The notes under the pieces were generated by a model. The model saw only the letters and a list, made by a program, of their open reading frames with translations. It was not told where the DNA came from and searched no databases. Of a stretch of DNA of 64,000 nucleotides, positions 53,315 through 63,239 are shown one piece after another. The DNA comes from GCA-2733415 sp965178635 (GTDB lineage: Bacteria; Bacteroidota; Bacteroidia; Flavobacteriales; Flavobacteriaceae), in contig CBCXVT010000030.1 in NCBI GenBank assembly GCA_965178635.1, positions 124,001 through 188,000 on the forward strand. The letters are read 5' to 3'. The translations under genes were made by a program, and so were the position numbers. Every line of letters starts with the position of its first letter. Position 1 is the first letter of the stretch.

Positions 53315-54777
53315 AAAATTTAAAAGACATATTGTACAAAGTTGCTATTGACGTTATTGTTGGTAGTTCTGATGTAGTAATTTCTAAAATAGAATTTGAC
53401 TCCAGAAAAGTTGAAGCAAATGATGTTTTTGTTGCTTTAAAGGGGACTTTAGTAGATGGACATGAATTCATTTCTAAAGCTATTAAACTAAATGCAGTAG
53501 TCATTGTTTGTGAAGTAATACCAGATGATAAGCATGTTGGTGTGACTTATGTACAAGTAGCGGATGCCAATTTAGCCTTAGCAATGATGTCAGCGAATTT
53601 TTATGAAAACCCGTCTGAAGAATTGCAGTTAGTTGGTGTAACTGGAACTAACGGGAAGACTACTATAGCAACGTTATTGTATCAGCAATTTAAAAATGCA
53701 GGATATAAAGTAGGTTTACTTTCTACAGTTAAAATTATGGTTGATGATGTGGAGTATAAAGCAACACATACAACCCCGGATTCATTAATAATTAATAAGT
53801 ATTTACAATTGATGAATGAAGCCGGTGTAGAGTTTTGTTTTATGGAAGTGAGTTCACATGGTATTCATCAAAAAAGAACAGCTGGCTTGCATTTTAGAGG
53901 TGGTATATTTACTAATCTGTCACATGATCATTTAGATTATCACGACACCTTTTCTGAATACAGAGATGTAAAGAAAAAGTTCTTCGATGAGTTACCAAAA
54001 TCAGCTTTTGCATTGACAAATATAGATGATAAAAATGGTGAGGTAATGTTGCAAAATACCAAAGCCAAAAAAGTAAGTTATGCTTTAAAGAGTTATGCAA
54101 ATTACAAGGCTCAAATTTTAGAAAATCAGTTTTCAGGATTGTTGCTAAAAGTGAACGACAATGATGTTTGGACGAAGTTAATAGGGAGTTTTAACGCGTA
54201 TAATTTATTAGCAATTTTTGCAGCAAGTGATTTATTAGGCCTAGAAGAACAGGAGAATTTACGTTTGATAAGTTTATTAGAGAACGTTAGTGGCCGATTT
54301 GAATATGTGATTTCAAAAGAGAAGAAAATCACTGCAATTGTAGATTATGCACATACGCCAGATGCCTTAAAAAATGTGTTGGAAACAATTAATAATATCA
54401 GAACTGGTAACGAACAATTGATTACAGTGGTTGGTTGCGGTGGTGATAGAGATAAAAAAAAGCGCCCGAAAATGGCAAATATTGCCTCTGTTTTGAGTAC
54501 AACTGCGGTGTTTACAAGTGATAATCCTAGAACAGAAAATCCAGAAGTGATTATTGAAGAAATGGAATCTGGTGTAAGTCCAGAAAACTATAAAAAAACG
54601 ATTGCTATAACAAACAGAAAGCAAGCAATAAAAATGGCTTGTCAGATGGCAGAAACGAATGATATCATTTTAATAGCTGGTAAAGGACATGAAACTTACC
54701 AAGAGGTTAATGGTGAGCGATTTGATTTTGATGATTTAAAAACAGTAAAAGAATTACTAACGCAATTAAATAAATAA
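53311..54777 (+). CDS. murE: UDP-MurNAc-L-Ala-D-Glu:meso-DAP ligase
   Basis: A 488-residue Mur ligase adding the third amino acid to the peptidoglycan stem. The ATP loop is VGVTGTNGKTTIA (about K116). The substrate-selecting motif reads SDNPRTENP, the DNPR form that marks meso-diaminopimelate rather than lysine. Start is GTG, overlapping the ftsI stop by 4 bases, a usual coupling in dcw clusters. Neighbours are ftsI and mraY. Confidence 0.96.
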   Translation: MKNLKDILYKVAIDVIVGSSDVVISKIEFDSRKVEANDVFVALKGTLVDGHEFISKAIKLNAVVIVCEVIPDDKHVGVTYVQVADANLALAMMSANFYENPSEELQLVGVTGTNGKTTIATLLYQQFKNAGYKVGLLSTVKIMVDDVEYKATHTTPDSLIINKYLQLMNEAGVEFCFMEVSSHGIHQKRTAGLHFRGGIFTNLSHDHLDYHDTFSEYRDVKKKFFDELPKSAFALTNIDDKNGEVMLQNTKAKKVSYALKSYANYKAQILENQFSGLLLKVNDNDVWTKLIGSFNAYNLLAIFAASDLLGLEEQENLRLISLLENVSGRFEYVISKEKKITAIVDYAHTPDALKNVLETINNIRTGNEQLITVVGCGGDRDKKKRPKMANIASVLSTTAVFTSDNPRTENPEVIIEEMESGVSPENYKKTIAITNRKQAIKMACQMAETNDIILIAGKGHETYQEVNGERFDFDDLKTVKELLTQLNK

Positions 54778-54785
54778 GCAGAGCA

Positions 54786-56042
54786 ATGTTATACTATTTA
54801 TTTGAATATTTAGAACAACAATACCAATTACCTGGAGCTTCAGTGTTTCAGTTTATATCTTTTAGAGCTGCTTTAGCTGTAATTGTGTCGTTGTTAATTT
54901 CAATGATTTTCGGAAAGCATATTATTAACTTTTTAAGAAATCAACAGATTGGTGAAACTGTAAGAGATCTTGGCTTAGAGGGGCAAAAACAAAAACAAGG
55001 TACACCAACTATGGGTGGGATCATCATCATAATTGCTACGTTAATTCCGGTGTTGTTATTCGCCAAACTAGATAACGTTTATGTGGTATTGTTGATTGTT
55101 ACAACTTTATGGATGGGAGCTATTGGGTTTATAGATGATTATATTAAAAAATTTAAAAACGATAAAGAAGGTCTAAAGGGTAAATTTAAGGTCTTGGGGC
55201 AAGTTGGTTTAGGGCTTATTGTAGGTACGGTATTGTACTTCAATGATAATGTAACTATAAAAGAACAGGTGTCTGAACAAGTACAAACTGCAATGGTAAG
55301 TTCAGGTAATACAATGATGCTTATGCATAATCCTGCCGTGAAGCAATTTCATCCAGAAACAAAATCTACTAAAACAACAATACCTTTTTTAAAAAATAAT
55401 GAATTTGATTATGCGGATATATTAACCTTTTTCAATGAAGGATGGGGAAAATATGCCTGGATAATTTTTATACCTGTAGTTATATTTATAATTACGGCAG
55501 TATCTAATGGTGCAAATTTAACGGATGGAATTGATGGTTTAGCCGCAGGAACATCTGTGATATCTGTAGTCGTATTAGGGTTGTTTGCATGGTTGTCAGG
55601 TAACATCATTTTCTCTGATTACCTGAATATAATGTACATCCCGAGAATAGGTGAGATGACCATTTTTGTTGGAGCATTTGTTGGAGCTTTAATAGGGTTT
55701 TTATGGTACAACACATTTCCTGCGCAAGTGTTTATGGGAGATACGGGAAGTTTAACTATTGGAGGAATTATTGCGGTAATTGCAATTGCTGTCAGGAAAG
55801 AATTATTAGTGCCAATTTTATGTGGAGTGTTTTTAGCTGAGAACTTATCAGTGGTGTTACAAGTGAGTTATTTCAAGTATACAAAAAAGAAATACGGTGA
55901 AGGAAAACGAATTTTTTTAATGTCACCATTGCATCACCATTATCAGAAAAAGGGAATGCACGAAAGTAAAATTGTCAACCGTTTTTGGATTGTTGCAATT
56001 ATGCTAGCTGTGGTAACAATGGTAACCTTGAAGCTCCGATAA
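54786..56042 (+). CDS. mraY: Phospho-MurNAc-pentapeptide transferase
   Basis: A 418-residue integral membrane enzyme with about ten hydrophobic segments that makes lipid I. The catalytic aspartates lie in GFIDDYIKKFKND, the conserved loops are NGANLTDGIDGLAAG and FMGDTGSL, and the histidine motif is SPLHHHYQKKG. It is longer than E. coli MraY because of an inserted loop (about 160-215), common in Bacteroidota. Its TAA overlaps the murD ATG by one base. Confidence 0.96.
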   Translation: MLYYLFEYLEQQYQLPGASVFQFISFRAALAVIVSLLISMIFGKHIINFLRNQQIGETVRDLGLEGQKQKQGTPTMGGIIIIIATLIPVLLFAKLDNVYVVLLIVTTLWMGAIGFIDDYIKKFKNDKEGLKGKFKVLGQVGLGLIVGTVLYFNDNVTIKEQVSEQVQTAMVSSGNTMMLMHNPAVKQFHPETKSTKTTIPFLKNNEFDYADILTFFNEGWGKYAWIIFIPVVIFIITAVSNGANLTDGIDGLAAGTSVISVVVLGLFAWLSGNIIFSDYLNIMYIPRIGEMTIFVGAFVGALIGFLWYNTFPAQVFMGDTGSLTIGGIIAVIAIAVRKELLVPILCGVFLAENLSVVLQVSYFKYTKKKYGEGKRIFLMSPLHHHYQKKGMHESKIVNRFWIVAIMLAVVTMVTLKLR

Positions 56043-57373
56043 TGAAAAGATTGGTTGTTTTAGGTGGAGGAGAAAGTGGTGTAGGAACTGCGCTTTTAGG
56101 AAAACAAAAAGGTTATGATGTTTTTGTTTCAGATAAAGGTGCTATAAAAAAGAAGTACAAAAAAGTTCTTATAAATAATGCTATTGAATGGGAAGAATTG
56201 CAGCATACAGAAGCAAAGATTCTGAATGCTGATCTTGTGATGAAAAGCCCGGGAATACCAGATAGAGTGGCTTTAGTACAAGAGTTGTTAAAACGTGGAG
56301 TTTCAGTTATTTCTGAAATAGAGTTTGCTGCAAAATATACAAATGCAACATTAGTTGGTATTACTGGAAGTAATGGAAAAACCACCACAACATTACTAAC
56401 ACATCATCTTTTAAAGGATGAGCTAAATGTAGGAATAGCTGGAAATATAGGAGATAGTTTTGCTGAGCAAGTTGCTGAAGGGAAATATGATAATTATGTT
56501 TTAGAGCTGAGTAGTTTTCAGTTAGATGGGATCAAGGAGTTTAAACCACACATAGCTGTTATTACAAATTTGTCAGAAGATCATTTAGATAGGTATGAGT
56601 ATAAGTATGAGAACTATATCGCATCGAAATTTAGAATAACAAAAAACCAAACTACAGCAGATTATTTGATTTATGATGCTGATGATATTGAGATAGAAAA
56701 GTATTTAAAGAGTCATGACATAAAGGCTACACTGATACCCTTTTCATTACAGAAAAAATTACAACAAGGTGTCTGTTTAGACAATGAAAATATAAAACTA
56801 ACAATTAAAGAAGAGACGTTAACTATGCCAGTAAAAGACTTAGCATTAGATGGGAAACACAATGTAAAAAACGCAATGGCTTCTGCAGCTGTAGCGAATT
56901 TGTTGAAAATACGAAAAGCTACAATTCGTGAGAGTTTATCAAACTTTCAAGGTGTAGAGCACCGTTTAGAGCATGTGTTAAAAATTCAAAACGTACAGTA
57001 TATTAATGATTCTAAAGCGACAAACGTCAATGCGGTTTTTTATGCTTTAGACAGCATGCAAGCGCCAACTGTTTGGATTGTTGGAGGTGTAGACAAAGGA
57101 AATGATTACACGGAATTATTGTCGTTAGTTAATGAAAAAGTAAAGGCAATTATTTGTTTAGGTTCAGATAATAAAAAAATTAAACATGTGTTTGACAATA
57201 CAGTGGAAACTTTAGTGGAAGCTGCGTCAATGTCAGAAGCTGTTCAAATGGCATATAAATTAGCAGAAAAAGGCGATAATGTATTGCTGTCACCAGCTTG
57301 TGCCAGTTTTGATTTGTTTGAAAACTATGAAGATAGAGGGCGTCAATTCAAAGCGGCAATAAGAAAGTTATAA
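56042..57373 (+). CDS. murD: UDP-MurNAc-L-Ala:D-Glu ligase
   Basis: A 443-residue Mur ligase adding D-glutamate. The ATP loop is VGITGSNGKTTTTLL and the C-terminal ligase domain has INDSKATNVNAVFYAL. The N-terminal Rossmann block is VVLGGGESGVGTALL. The frame extends upstream into mraY, but the ATG at 56042, overlapping the mraY stop, gives the correct N-terminus. Confidence 0.97.
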   Translation: MKRLVVLGGGESGVGTALLGKQKGYDVFVSDKGAIKKKYKKVLINNAIEWEELQHTEAKILNADLVMKSPGIPDRVALVQELLKRGVSVISEIEFAAKYTNATLVGITGSNGKTTTTLLTHHLLKDELNVGIAGNIGDSFAEQVAEGKYDNYVLELSSFQLDGIKEFKPHIAVITNLSEDHLDRYEYKYENYIASKFRITKNQTTADYLIYDADDIEIEKYLKSHDIKATLIPFSLQKKLQQGVCLDNENIKLTIKEETLTMPVKDLALDGKHNVKNAMASAAVANLLKIRKATIRESLSNFQGVEHRLEHVLKIQNVQYINDSKATNVNAVFYALDSMQAPTVWIVGGVDKGNDYTELLSLVNEKVKAIICLGSDNKKIKHVFDNTVETLVEAASMSEAVQMAYKLAEKGDNVLLSPACASFDLFENYEDRGRQFKAAIRKL

Positions 57374-57375
57374 AA

Positions 57376-58569
57376 ATGAGTAGGTTTCTAAAACATATTG
57401 GAGGAGATAAAACTTTGTGGGCAATGTTAGCATTGCTGGCGTTGTTCTCGTTTTTACCAGTGTATAGTGCCAGTAGTAACTTAGCAAATTTGTATGGTAG
57501 GAATACCTTTGGTTTGTTATTGAAACATGGCGTACATTTAGTTTTAGGTTTCTCAATAATTTTTACAATTCATAAAATAGATTACAATAAGTTTAAAGGC
57601 TTATCATGGATTATGATGTTTGTAGTCACTGTTTTATTGGTGTTTACACTTGCTCAAGGAACCACTATTGGTGGTGCGAATGCTAGTAGGTGGTTGCGTG
57701 TTCCTGGTATTCCGGTTTCTTTTCAAACATCTACATTAGCTGCAGTCGTGTTAATGGTTTATGTGGCAAGATACTTAGCGAAATTTAAAGATAAAGCTAT
57801 CGTTTTTAAAGAGAGTTTCATAGAATTGTGGGTTCCCGTAGGTATTGTTCTAGTATTAATTTTTCCAGCAAATTTGTCAACAGCAGCATTGATTTTCTCA
57901 ATGGTAATGGTGTTGGTGTTTTTAGGTGGTTATCCATTTAAATATATAGGTGTAGTTATTGGGGCAGGCGCGTTATTTGTGATGTTGTTTTTTTTATCGG
58001 CTAAAGCGTTTCCTGATGCATTTCCTAATCGTGTAGATACATGGATATCGAGAATAGAAAATTTTTCTAATGGAGAGGATACAGAAGAAGATTATCAAAT
58101 TGAACGTGCAAAAACAGCAATAGCTTCTGGTGAATTGTTTGGTTTAGGGCCGGGTAAAAGCGTACAAAAAAATTTCCTACCACAATCATCATCAGATTTT
58201 ATTTATGCTATAATTGTTGAAGAATGGGGGTTAATAGTTGGTGTAGCAATCATATTATTCTATCTAATTGTGTTGTATAGGTTAGTGATAATTTTAAATA
58301 AATCAGAAACAGTTTTCGGAAAATTATTAGTAGCTGGAGTCGGCTTACCAATCATTTTTCAAGCATTGATAAATATGGGGGTAGCAGTTGAATTATTCCC
58401 AGTTACAGGACAAACATTGCCATTGATTAGTTCAGGTGGAACTTCAATTTGGATGACGTGCTTGGCATTCGGAATCATATTGAGTGTGAGTAGCGCACAA
58501 AAGAAAGTTGAGAAGAAGAGTAGTAAAACAAAAGAAAATCCGTTAGACGTTTTAACGCAAGCCATTTAA
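57376..58569 (+). CDS. ftsW: FtsW, SEDS glycan polymerase of division
   Basis: A 397-residue SEDS-family membrane protein with about ten segments. Conserved blocks are ASRWLRVPGIPVSFQTS and GETLPLISSGG-like QTLPLISSGGTSIWM near the end. It polymerises septal glycan with FtsI. It starts 2 bp after murD and is followed 2 bp later by murG. A charged cytoplasmic tail (KKVEKKSSKTKENP) ends the protein. Confidence 0.95.
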   Translation: MSRFLKHIGGDKTLWAMLALLALFSFLPVYSASSNLANLYGRNTFGLLLKHGVHLVLGFSIIFTIHKIDYNKFKGLSWIMMFVVTVLLVFTLAQGTTIGGANASRWLRVPGIPVSFQTSTLAAVVLMVYVARYLAKFKDKAIVFKESFIELWVPVGIVLVLIFPANLSTAALIFSMVMVLVFLGGYPFKYIGVVIGAGALFVMLFFLSAKAFPDAFPNRVDTWISRIENFSNGEDTEEDYQIERAKTAIASGELFGLGPGKSVQKNFLPQSSSDFIYAIIVEEWGLIVGVAIILFYLIVLYRLVIILNKSETVFGKLLVAGVGLPIIFQALINMGVAVELFPVTGQTLPLISSGGTSIWMTCLAFGIILSVSSAQKKVEKKSSKTKENPLDVLTQAI

Positions 58570-58571
58570 AT

Positions 58572-59687
58572 ATGAAAAACTTAAAAGTTATAGTTTCAGG
58601 TGGAGGTACAGGGGGACATATATACCCTGCAATTGCAATTGCTAACGAAATAAAAAATAGGTACCCTCATACGGAGTTTCTATTTGTTGGTGCCAAGGAT
58701 AGAATGGAGATGGAAAAAGTGCCTGCTGCAGGTTACAAGATAGAAGGTTTGTGGATTTCAGGTATTCAAAGAAAATTGATATCGAAAGCTAATTTACTAT
58801 TTCCGTTTAAATTGATAAGTAGTTTATGGAAGGCTAGGAGTATAGTGAGAAAATTTCAGCCAGACATGTAGCTAATTGGAACTGGTGGGTTTGCTAGTGG
58901 TCCTTTGTTATATATGGCAAGTTCTAAAAATGTGCCAACACTAATTCAAGAGCAAAACTCTTTTCCTGGAATAACGAATAAATTATTATCTAAAAAAGGC
59001 GAAAGAAAATATGTGTTGCCTATGATGGTTTAGATCGGTTTTTTCCTGAAGATAAAATTATTAAAACAGGTAATCCGGTACGTCAGGATTTATTAGAGAT
59101 TTCTTCTAAAACGAAAAGAGGCGCAAGCAGTTTTTTAAATTAGATGAGTACAAAAAAAACAATTTTGAGTTTTAGGCGGAAGTTTAGGAGCTAGCGACGA
59201 ATAAATCAGCTTAATAGATAAGGAATTATCTTTTTTTGAATGATCAACAAGGTTCAACTTAATATGGCAAACAGGTAAACTATATATTGAAGGATATAAA
59301 AAAAACATGATGTTGAAAGAAAGTGTGCAAACACATGCTTTTTTAAACAGGATGGATTTGGCATATGCTGCTGCAGATGTTATTATTTCAAGAGCTGGAG
59401 CAAGTTCAGTTTCGGAGTTGTGTATAGTTGGTAAGCCAACACTATTTATACCGAGCCCGAATGTGTCTGAAGATCATCAAACAAAAAATGCGCAAGCAAT
59501 TACTAATAAGAATGCTGGAGTTTTAATTAGAGAATCGGAGTTAGAATCAGATTTTGAATTAAAATGTAAAGACGTGTTAGAGAATAGTGAATTACAAAAA
59601 GAACTGTCTCAAGAGATTAAAAAATTAGCTTTAGAAAATGCAACTAAAGCAATTGTAGATGAAGTTGAAAAATTGATTAGAAAATAG
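58572..59687 (+). pseudogene. murG: MurG glycosyltransferase, interrupted by several indels
   Basis: MurG adds GlcNAc to lipid I. The front, GGGTGGHIYPAIAIANEI, and the end, YAAADVIISRAGASSVSEL to VEKLIRK, are clear, but the middle is disrupted: an in-frame TAG at 58869-58871, then small insertions near 59007-59016, 59120-59140 and 59165-59215. When read across frames the expected order remains (IGTGGFASGP, QEQNSFPGITNKLL, AYDGLDRFFPEDKI, TGNPVRQDLLEI). murG is essential, so sequence error is the best explanation. Confidence 0.85.
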
Positions 59688-61052
59688 TGGATTTAAAAAA
59701 CATACATAACGTTTATTTTATTGGTATCGGTGGTATCGGTATGAGTGCATCTTGCTCGCTATTTTCATGAAATAGGTAAAAAGGTAGCAGGATATGATAA
59801 AACACCTACAAATATAACGTCAGCTTTGTCTGAGGTATAGGGATTGATATTCATTTCAATGATGATGCAATAGACTTTAGTAAATGAGACCATTTAAGAA
59901 CAATAAGAATACATTGGTAGTGTATACGCCTGCGGTTACAAGACATCACATGGAGAGTTGCATTATTTTATGTCCAATGACTTTTTCAGTTCAAAAACGA
60001 GCTGAAGTTTTAGGTTTGATAACTAAAAATACGTTTTGTTTTGCTGTGGCTGGTACACATGGAAAAACAACTACATCAAGTATTTTAGGGCATTTGCTGA
60101 AAGTTTGTAATGCTGATATGACTGCATTTTTAGGAGGGATAACAGAAAATTATCATTCTAATTTAATAGTTAATGGTTCTGAAATGTCCGTAGTTGAAGC
60201 TGATGAGTTTGATAGGTCGTTTTTGCAATTATCACCAGATGTTGCTTGTGTAACATCAATGGATGCAGATCATTTAGATATTTATGGTCAAGCAGATGAG
60301 TTGGAAAAGAGTTTTGTTGAATTTTCTAATAAACTATCTGATAAAAGTAAATTGTTTGTTAAGGAAGGTTTGCCATTAAATGGGATTACTTATGGTATAA
60401 AGCATACGATGCTGATTATTGTATGCAGGATATTGAAAGTTAATGACGGCGCGTATCATTTTGCTATAAAAACGCCAAGAGAGATAATAAGAGAATGTGG
60501 TGTTCAATTTGCCAGGTCAGCATAACCTTTAAACAATGCATTAGTTGCATTTGCAATGGCATATGATAATGGATTTGAATACTCAGAAATTAGTAGAAGG
60601 ATTAGCTTCCTTTAAAGGGGTTGAGCGTAGATTTACTTATCAAATTAAAACTGATGATTTAGTGTTTCATAGATGATTATGCACATCATCCTACGGAAAT
60701 AAATGCAGTATATCAGGCGGTTACATGAAATGTATCCGGGTGAAAAGGTGATGGCTGATATTTCAGCCTCATTTATTTAGTAGAACTCAAGATTTTGCAG
60801 ATGATTTTGCTGCAAGTTTAAGTCAGTTTGACGAGGTGTGTTTGTTGGATATTTATCCAGCAAGAGAATTGCCGATTGCTGGGGTGACTTCTGAGTGGTT
60901 ATTGAGTAAAATGACCAATATCAATAAAGAAGATTATAGCTAAAAATGATATAGTTTCAGAAATTAAAAAATCAGAGGCAAAAATTATATTAACAATTGG
61001 TGCTGGAGACATTGGAGCTGAAGTGTCAAAAATTAAAAATGAGATTCAATAG
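59687..61052 (+). pseudogene. murC: MurC ligase, interrupted by many indels
   Basis: UDP-MurNAc:L-alanine ligase. It starts with GTG overlapping the murG stop (IHNVYFIGIGGIGMSA), carries the ATP loop AVAGTHGKTTTSSIL in the longest intact stretch (59884-60525), and ends TIGAGDIGAEVSKIKNEIQ at 61052. Breaks are visible near 59745 (extra T), 59836 (extra TA), 59882-59945, 60400-60420, 60520-60530, and several more to 60960. All family blocks are present in the right order in changing frames, so this is a complete gene with a poor consensus, not a relic. Confidence 0.83.
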
Positions 61053-61061
61053 TTGTTGATA

Positions 61062-61827
61062 ATGAGTAAAGTAGGTGTAAATAAAAATATGATTTTCTAA
61101 AAAACTGATTTTAAACATCAAATTGATATTGTTGTTAGGGGTTGATTATGTTTTCTATCTGCCTTTGCTTCAGGAAGTAATGCTATTCGTTTTTTATCTT
61201 CTAATCCAGTAGTTTTTGAATATCCTGAACAACCATTAATATCTGAAGAAACGGTTAATAAGTTGTTAATACAAAATAAAGGAAGCCTGTGAAAAACATA
61301 AGGAAACAGATGCCTTAGATTTGAATAAGTATAGAATCTGTATTAGATTGCACGAACCCATATATCAGAAATGCAAATTTGTATGTTTCTGTAAATGGGG
61401 AAGTTGGGGTAGAATGTTTTACAGAAAACACCACTTGCAAGAGTGCAAACAAATGAGTCTTTTTACATTGACGAAGAAGGGAAAATGATGCCTACTTCGC
61501 CAAATTTTTCTGTGCGAGTACCTTTGGTAACTGGTGATGTGAGTGAAAAAAATATGGCAGATGTGTTTAAAGTAGCTGAAAAGCATAGCTTCAGATACCT
61601 TTTTTAAAAAAGAAATTGAAGGTATTGTAGTTCATGAAAACAAATATACATTTTGCTATTAAGGGAATTTGATTTTCTGGTAGATTTTGGGACATCAGAA
61701 AATAGAGAAATTAAGTTTAAGTAATTTTAAAGCTTTTTATAAAAAAGCCTTAAAGGATAAAACGATAAAAACATATAACAGAGTTAATTTACAAATTGCA
61801 TCACAAGTAATTTGCACCAAAAAATAA
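61062..61827 (+). pseudogene. ftsQ: FtsQ/DivIB cell-division protein, interrupted by many indels
   Basis: This stretch between murC and ftsA encodes, over several frames, an FtsQ-like protein of about 240-250 residues: an N-terminal hydrophobic segment, then fragments such as NESFYIDEEGKMMPTSPNFS, VRVPLVTGDVSEKNMADVFK and DKTIKTYNRVNLQ near the end. No single frame is longer than about 60 codons. The position between murC and ftsA is the usual one for ftsQ. Start and end are my best estimate. Confidence 0.7.
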
Positions 61828-61830
61828 GCT

Positions 61831-63191
61831 ATGGAGGACAGTAAAATTGCAGTTGGTTTAGACATAGGTACAACAAAAATTGTAGCTATGATTGGTCGCG
61901 AAAATGAGTACAATAAATTAGAAATTCTTGGTATTAGGAAAAACCAAAAGTCTTGGTGTACACAGAGGTGTAGTAAATAATATTACGCAAACAATACAAT
62001 CTATTCAACAAGCAGTTCAAGAAGCAGAAATGTCTTCAGGTTTGAAAATTGAAGATGTTGTAGTTGGTATTGCTGGACAGCATATTACGTAGTATTCAAC
62101 ATAGCGATTATATCACAAGAACAAATTCTGATGAAGTAATTGATGATAGTGATATTGATGCTTTAATTAATCAGGTGCATAAACTGGTTATGCTTCCTGG
62201 AGAAGAAATTATTGCATGTATTACCACAAGAGTATACAAAGTTGATGGTCAAGCTGAAATAAAAGAGCCTATAGGAATGTATGGTGGTAGGCTTGAAGCT
62301 AATTTTCATGTCGTTGTTGGTCAAATAGCATCAATAAGAAATATTGGTAGATGTGTTAAAAATTCTGGTTTAGGATTGGCTGGTATTACTTTAGAGCCTT
62401 TATCTTCTGCTAATGCAGTGTTGAGTAAAGAAGAAAAAGAAGCTGGTGTTGCCTTGATTGATATTGGTGGAGGAACAACAGATTTAGCAATTTTTAAAGA
62501 TGGTATTATTCGTCATACAGCAGTTATTCCTTTTGGAGGAAATGTGATTACTGAAGATATTAAAGAAGGGTGTTCAATTATAGAAAAACAAGCTGAATTA
62601 TTAAAAGTAAAATTTGGTTCTGCTTGGCCTGGAGAAAATAAAGAAAATGAAATTGTGTCAATACCCGGATTAAGGGGTAGAGAGCCTAAAGAAATTTCTT
62701 TAAAAAACTTATCTAAAGTAATTCATGCAAGAGTTGTTGAAATTATAGAACAAGTATTTGCAGAGATTAAGAATTATGGACACGAAGAACAAAAGAAAAA
62801 ATTAATTGCAGGAATTGTATTGACTGGAGGAGGATCTCAGTTGAAACACATCAAGCAATTAACGGAATATATTACAGGTATGGATACTCGAATTGGGTAT
62901 CCGAATGAACATTTAGCAGGTGCCTCAGAAGAAAAAACGACTAGTCCACTATACGCAACAGCAGTAGGATTAGTAATGAATGCTGTTGAGGTTCAGTTAA
63001 AAACTCCTGTTGAAAAGATAGAAGAAGAGAATAAAGATTTACCCCAAAACGATGAGCCAATTGTTTCTGAAGTTCTTGAAGAGGATATTCAAGATGAGGA
63101 GCAAGTAACTGAAGTGCCTAAGGAAGCTAAAAAAAGCATTTTCCAAAGTATTTCAGAGAGATTAAAAGAGTTTTTAGATAGCGCAGAGTAA
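61831..63191 (+). pseudogene. ftsA: FtsA cell-division actin, two frameshifts near the start
   Basis: FtsA is the actin-like membrane tether of FtsZ. The N-terminus KIAVGLDIGTTKIVAMIGRE is in one frame; an extra A near 61936 moves the reading to a second, and another extra A near 62086 to a third, which is then open to 63191 (actin phosphate-2 block GVALIDIGGGTTDLAIF; adenosine block GIVLTGGGSQLKHI). Removing both bases gives about 453 residues, a normal length. The last 60 residues are acidic and end in an amphipathic helix (SIFQSISERLKEFLDS) for membrane binding. Confidence 0.9.
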
Positions 63192-63239
63192 GTATGCGTT
63201 TTTGGGAAAAGGGTAATAGTAGAAAAAGAAAAAGAATTT

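Noticed and set aside
59884..60525. A separate 213-residue Mur-ligase-like gene
   Set aside because: It is the middle of murC. Both its apparent start and end are created by frameshifts, and flanking murC sequence continues in other frames.
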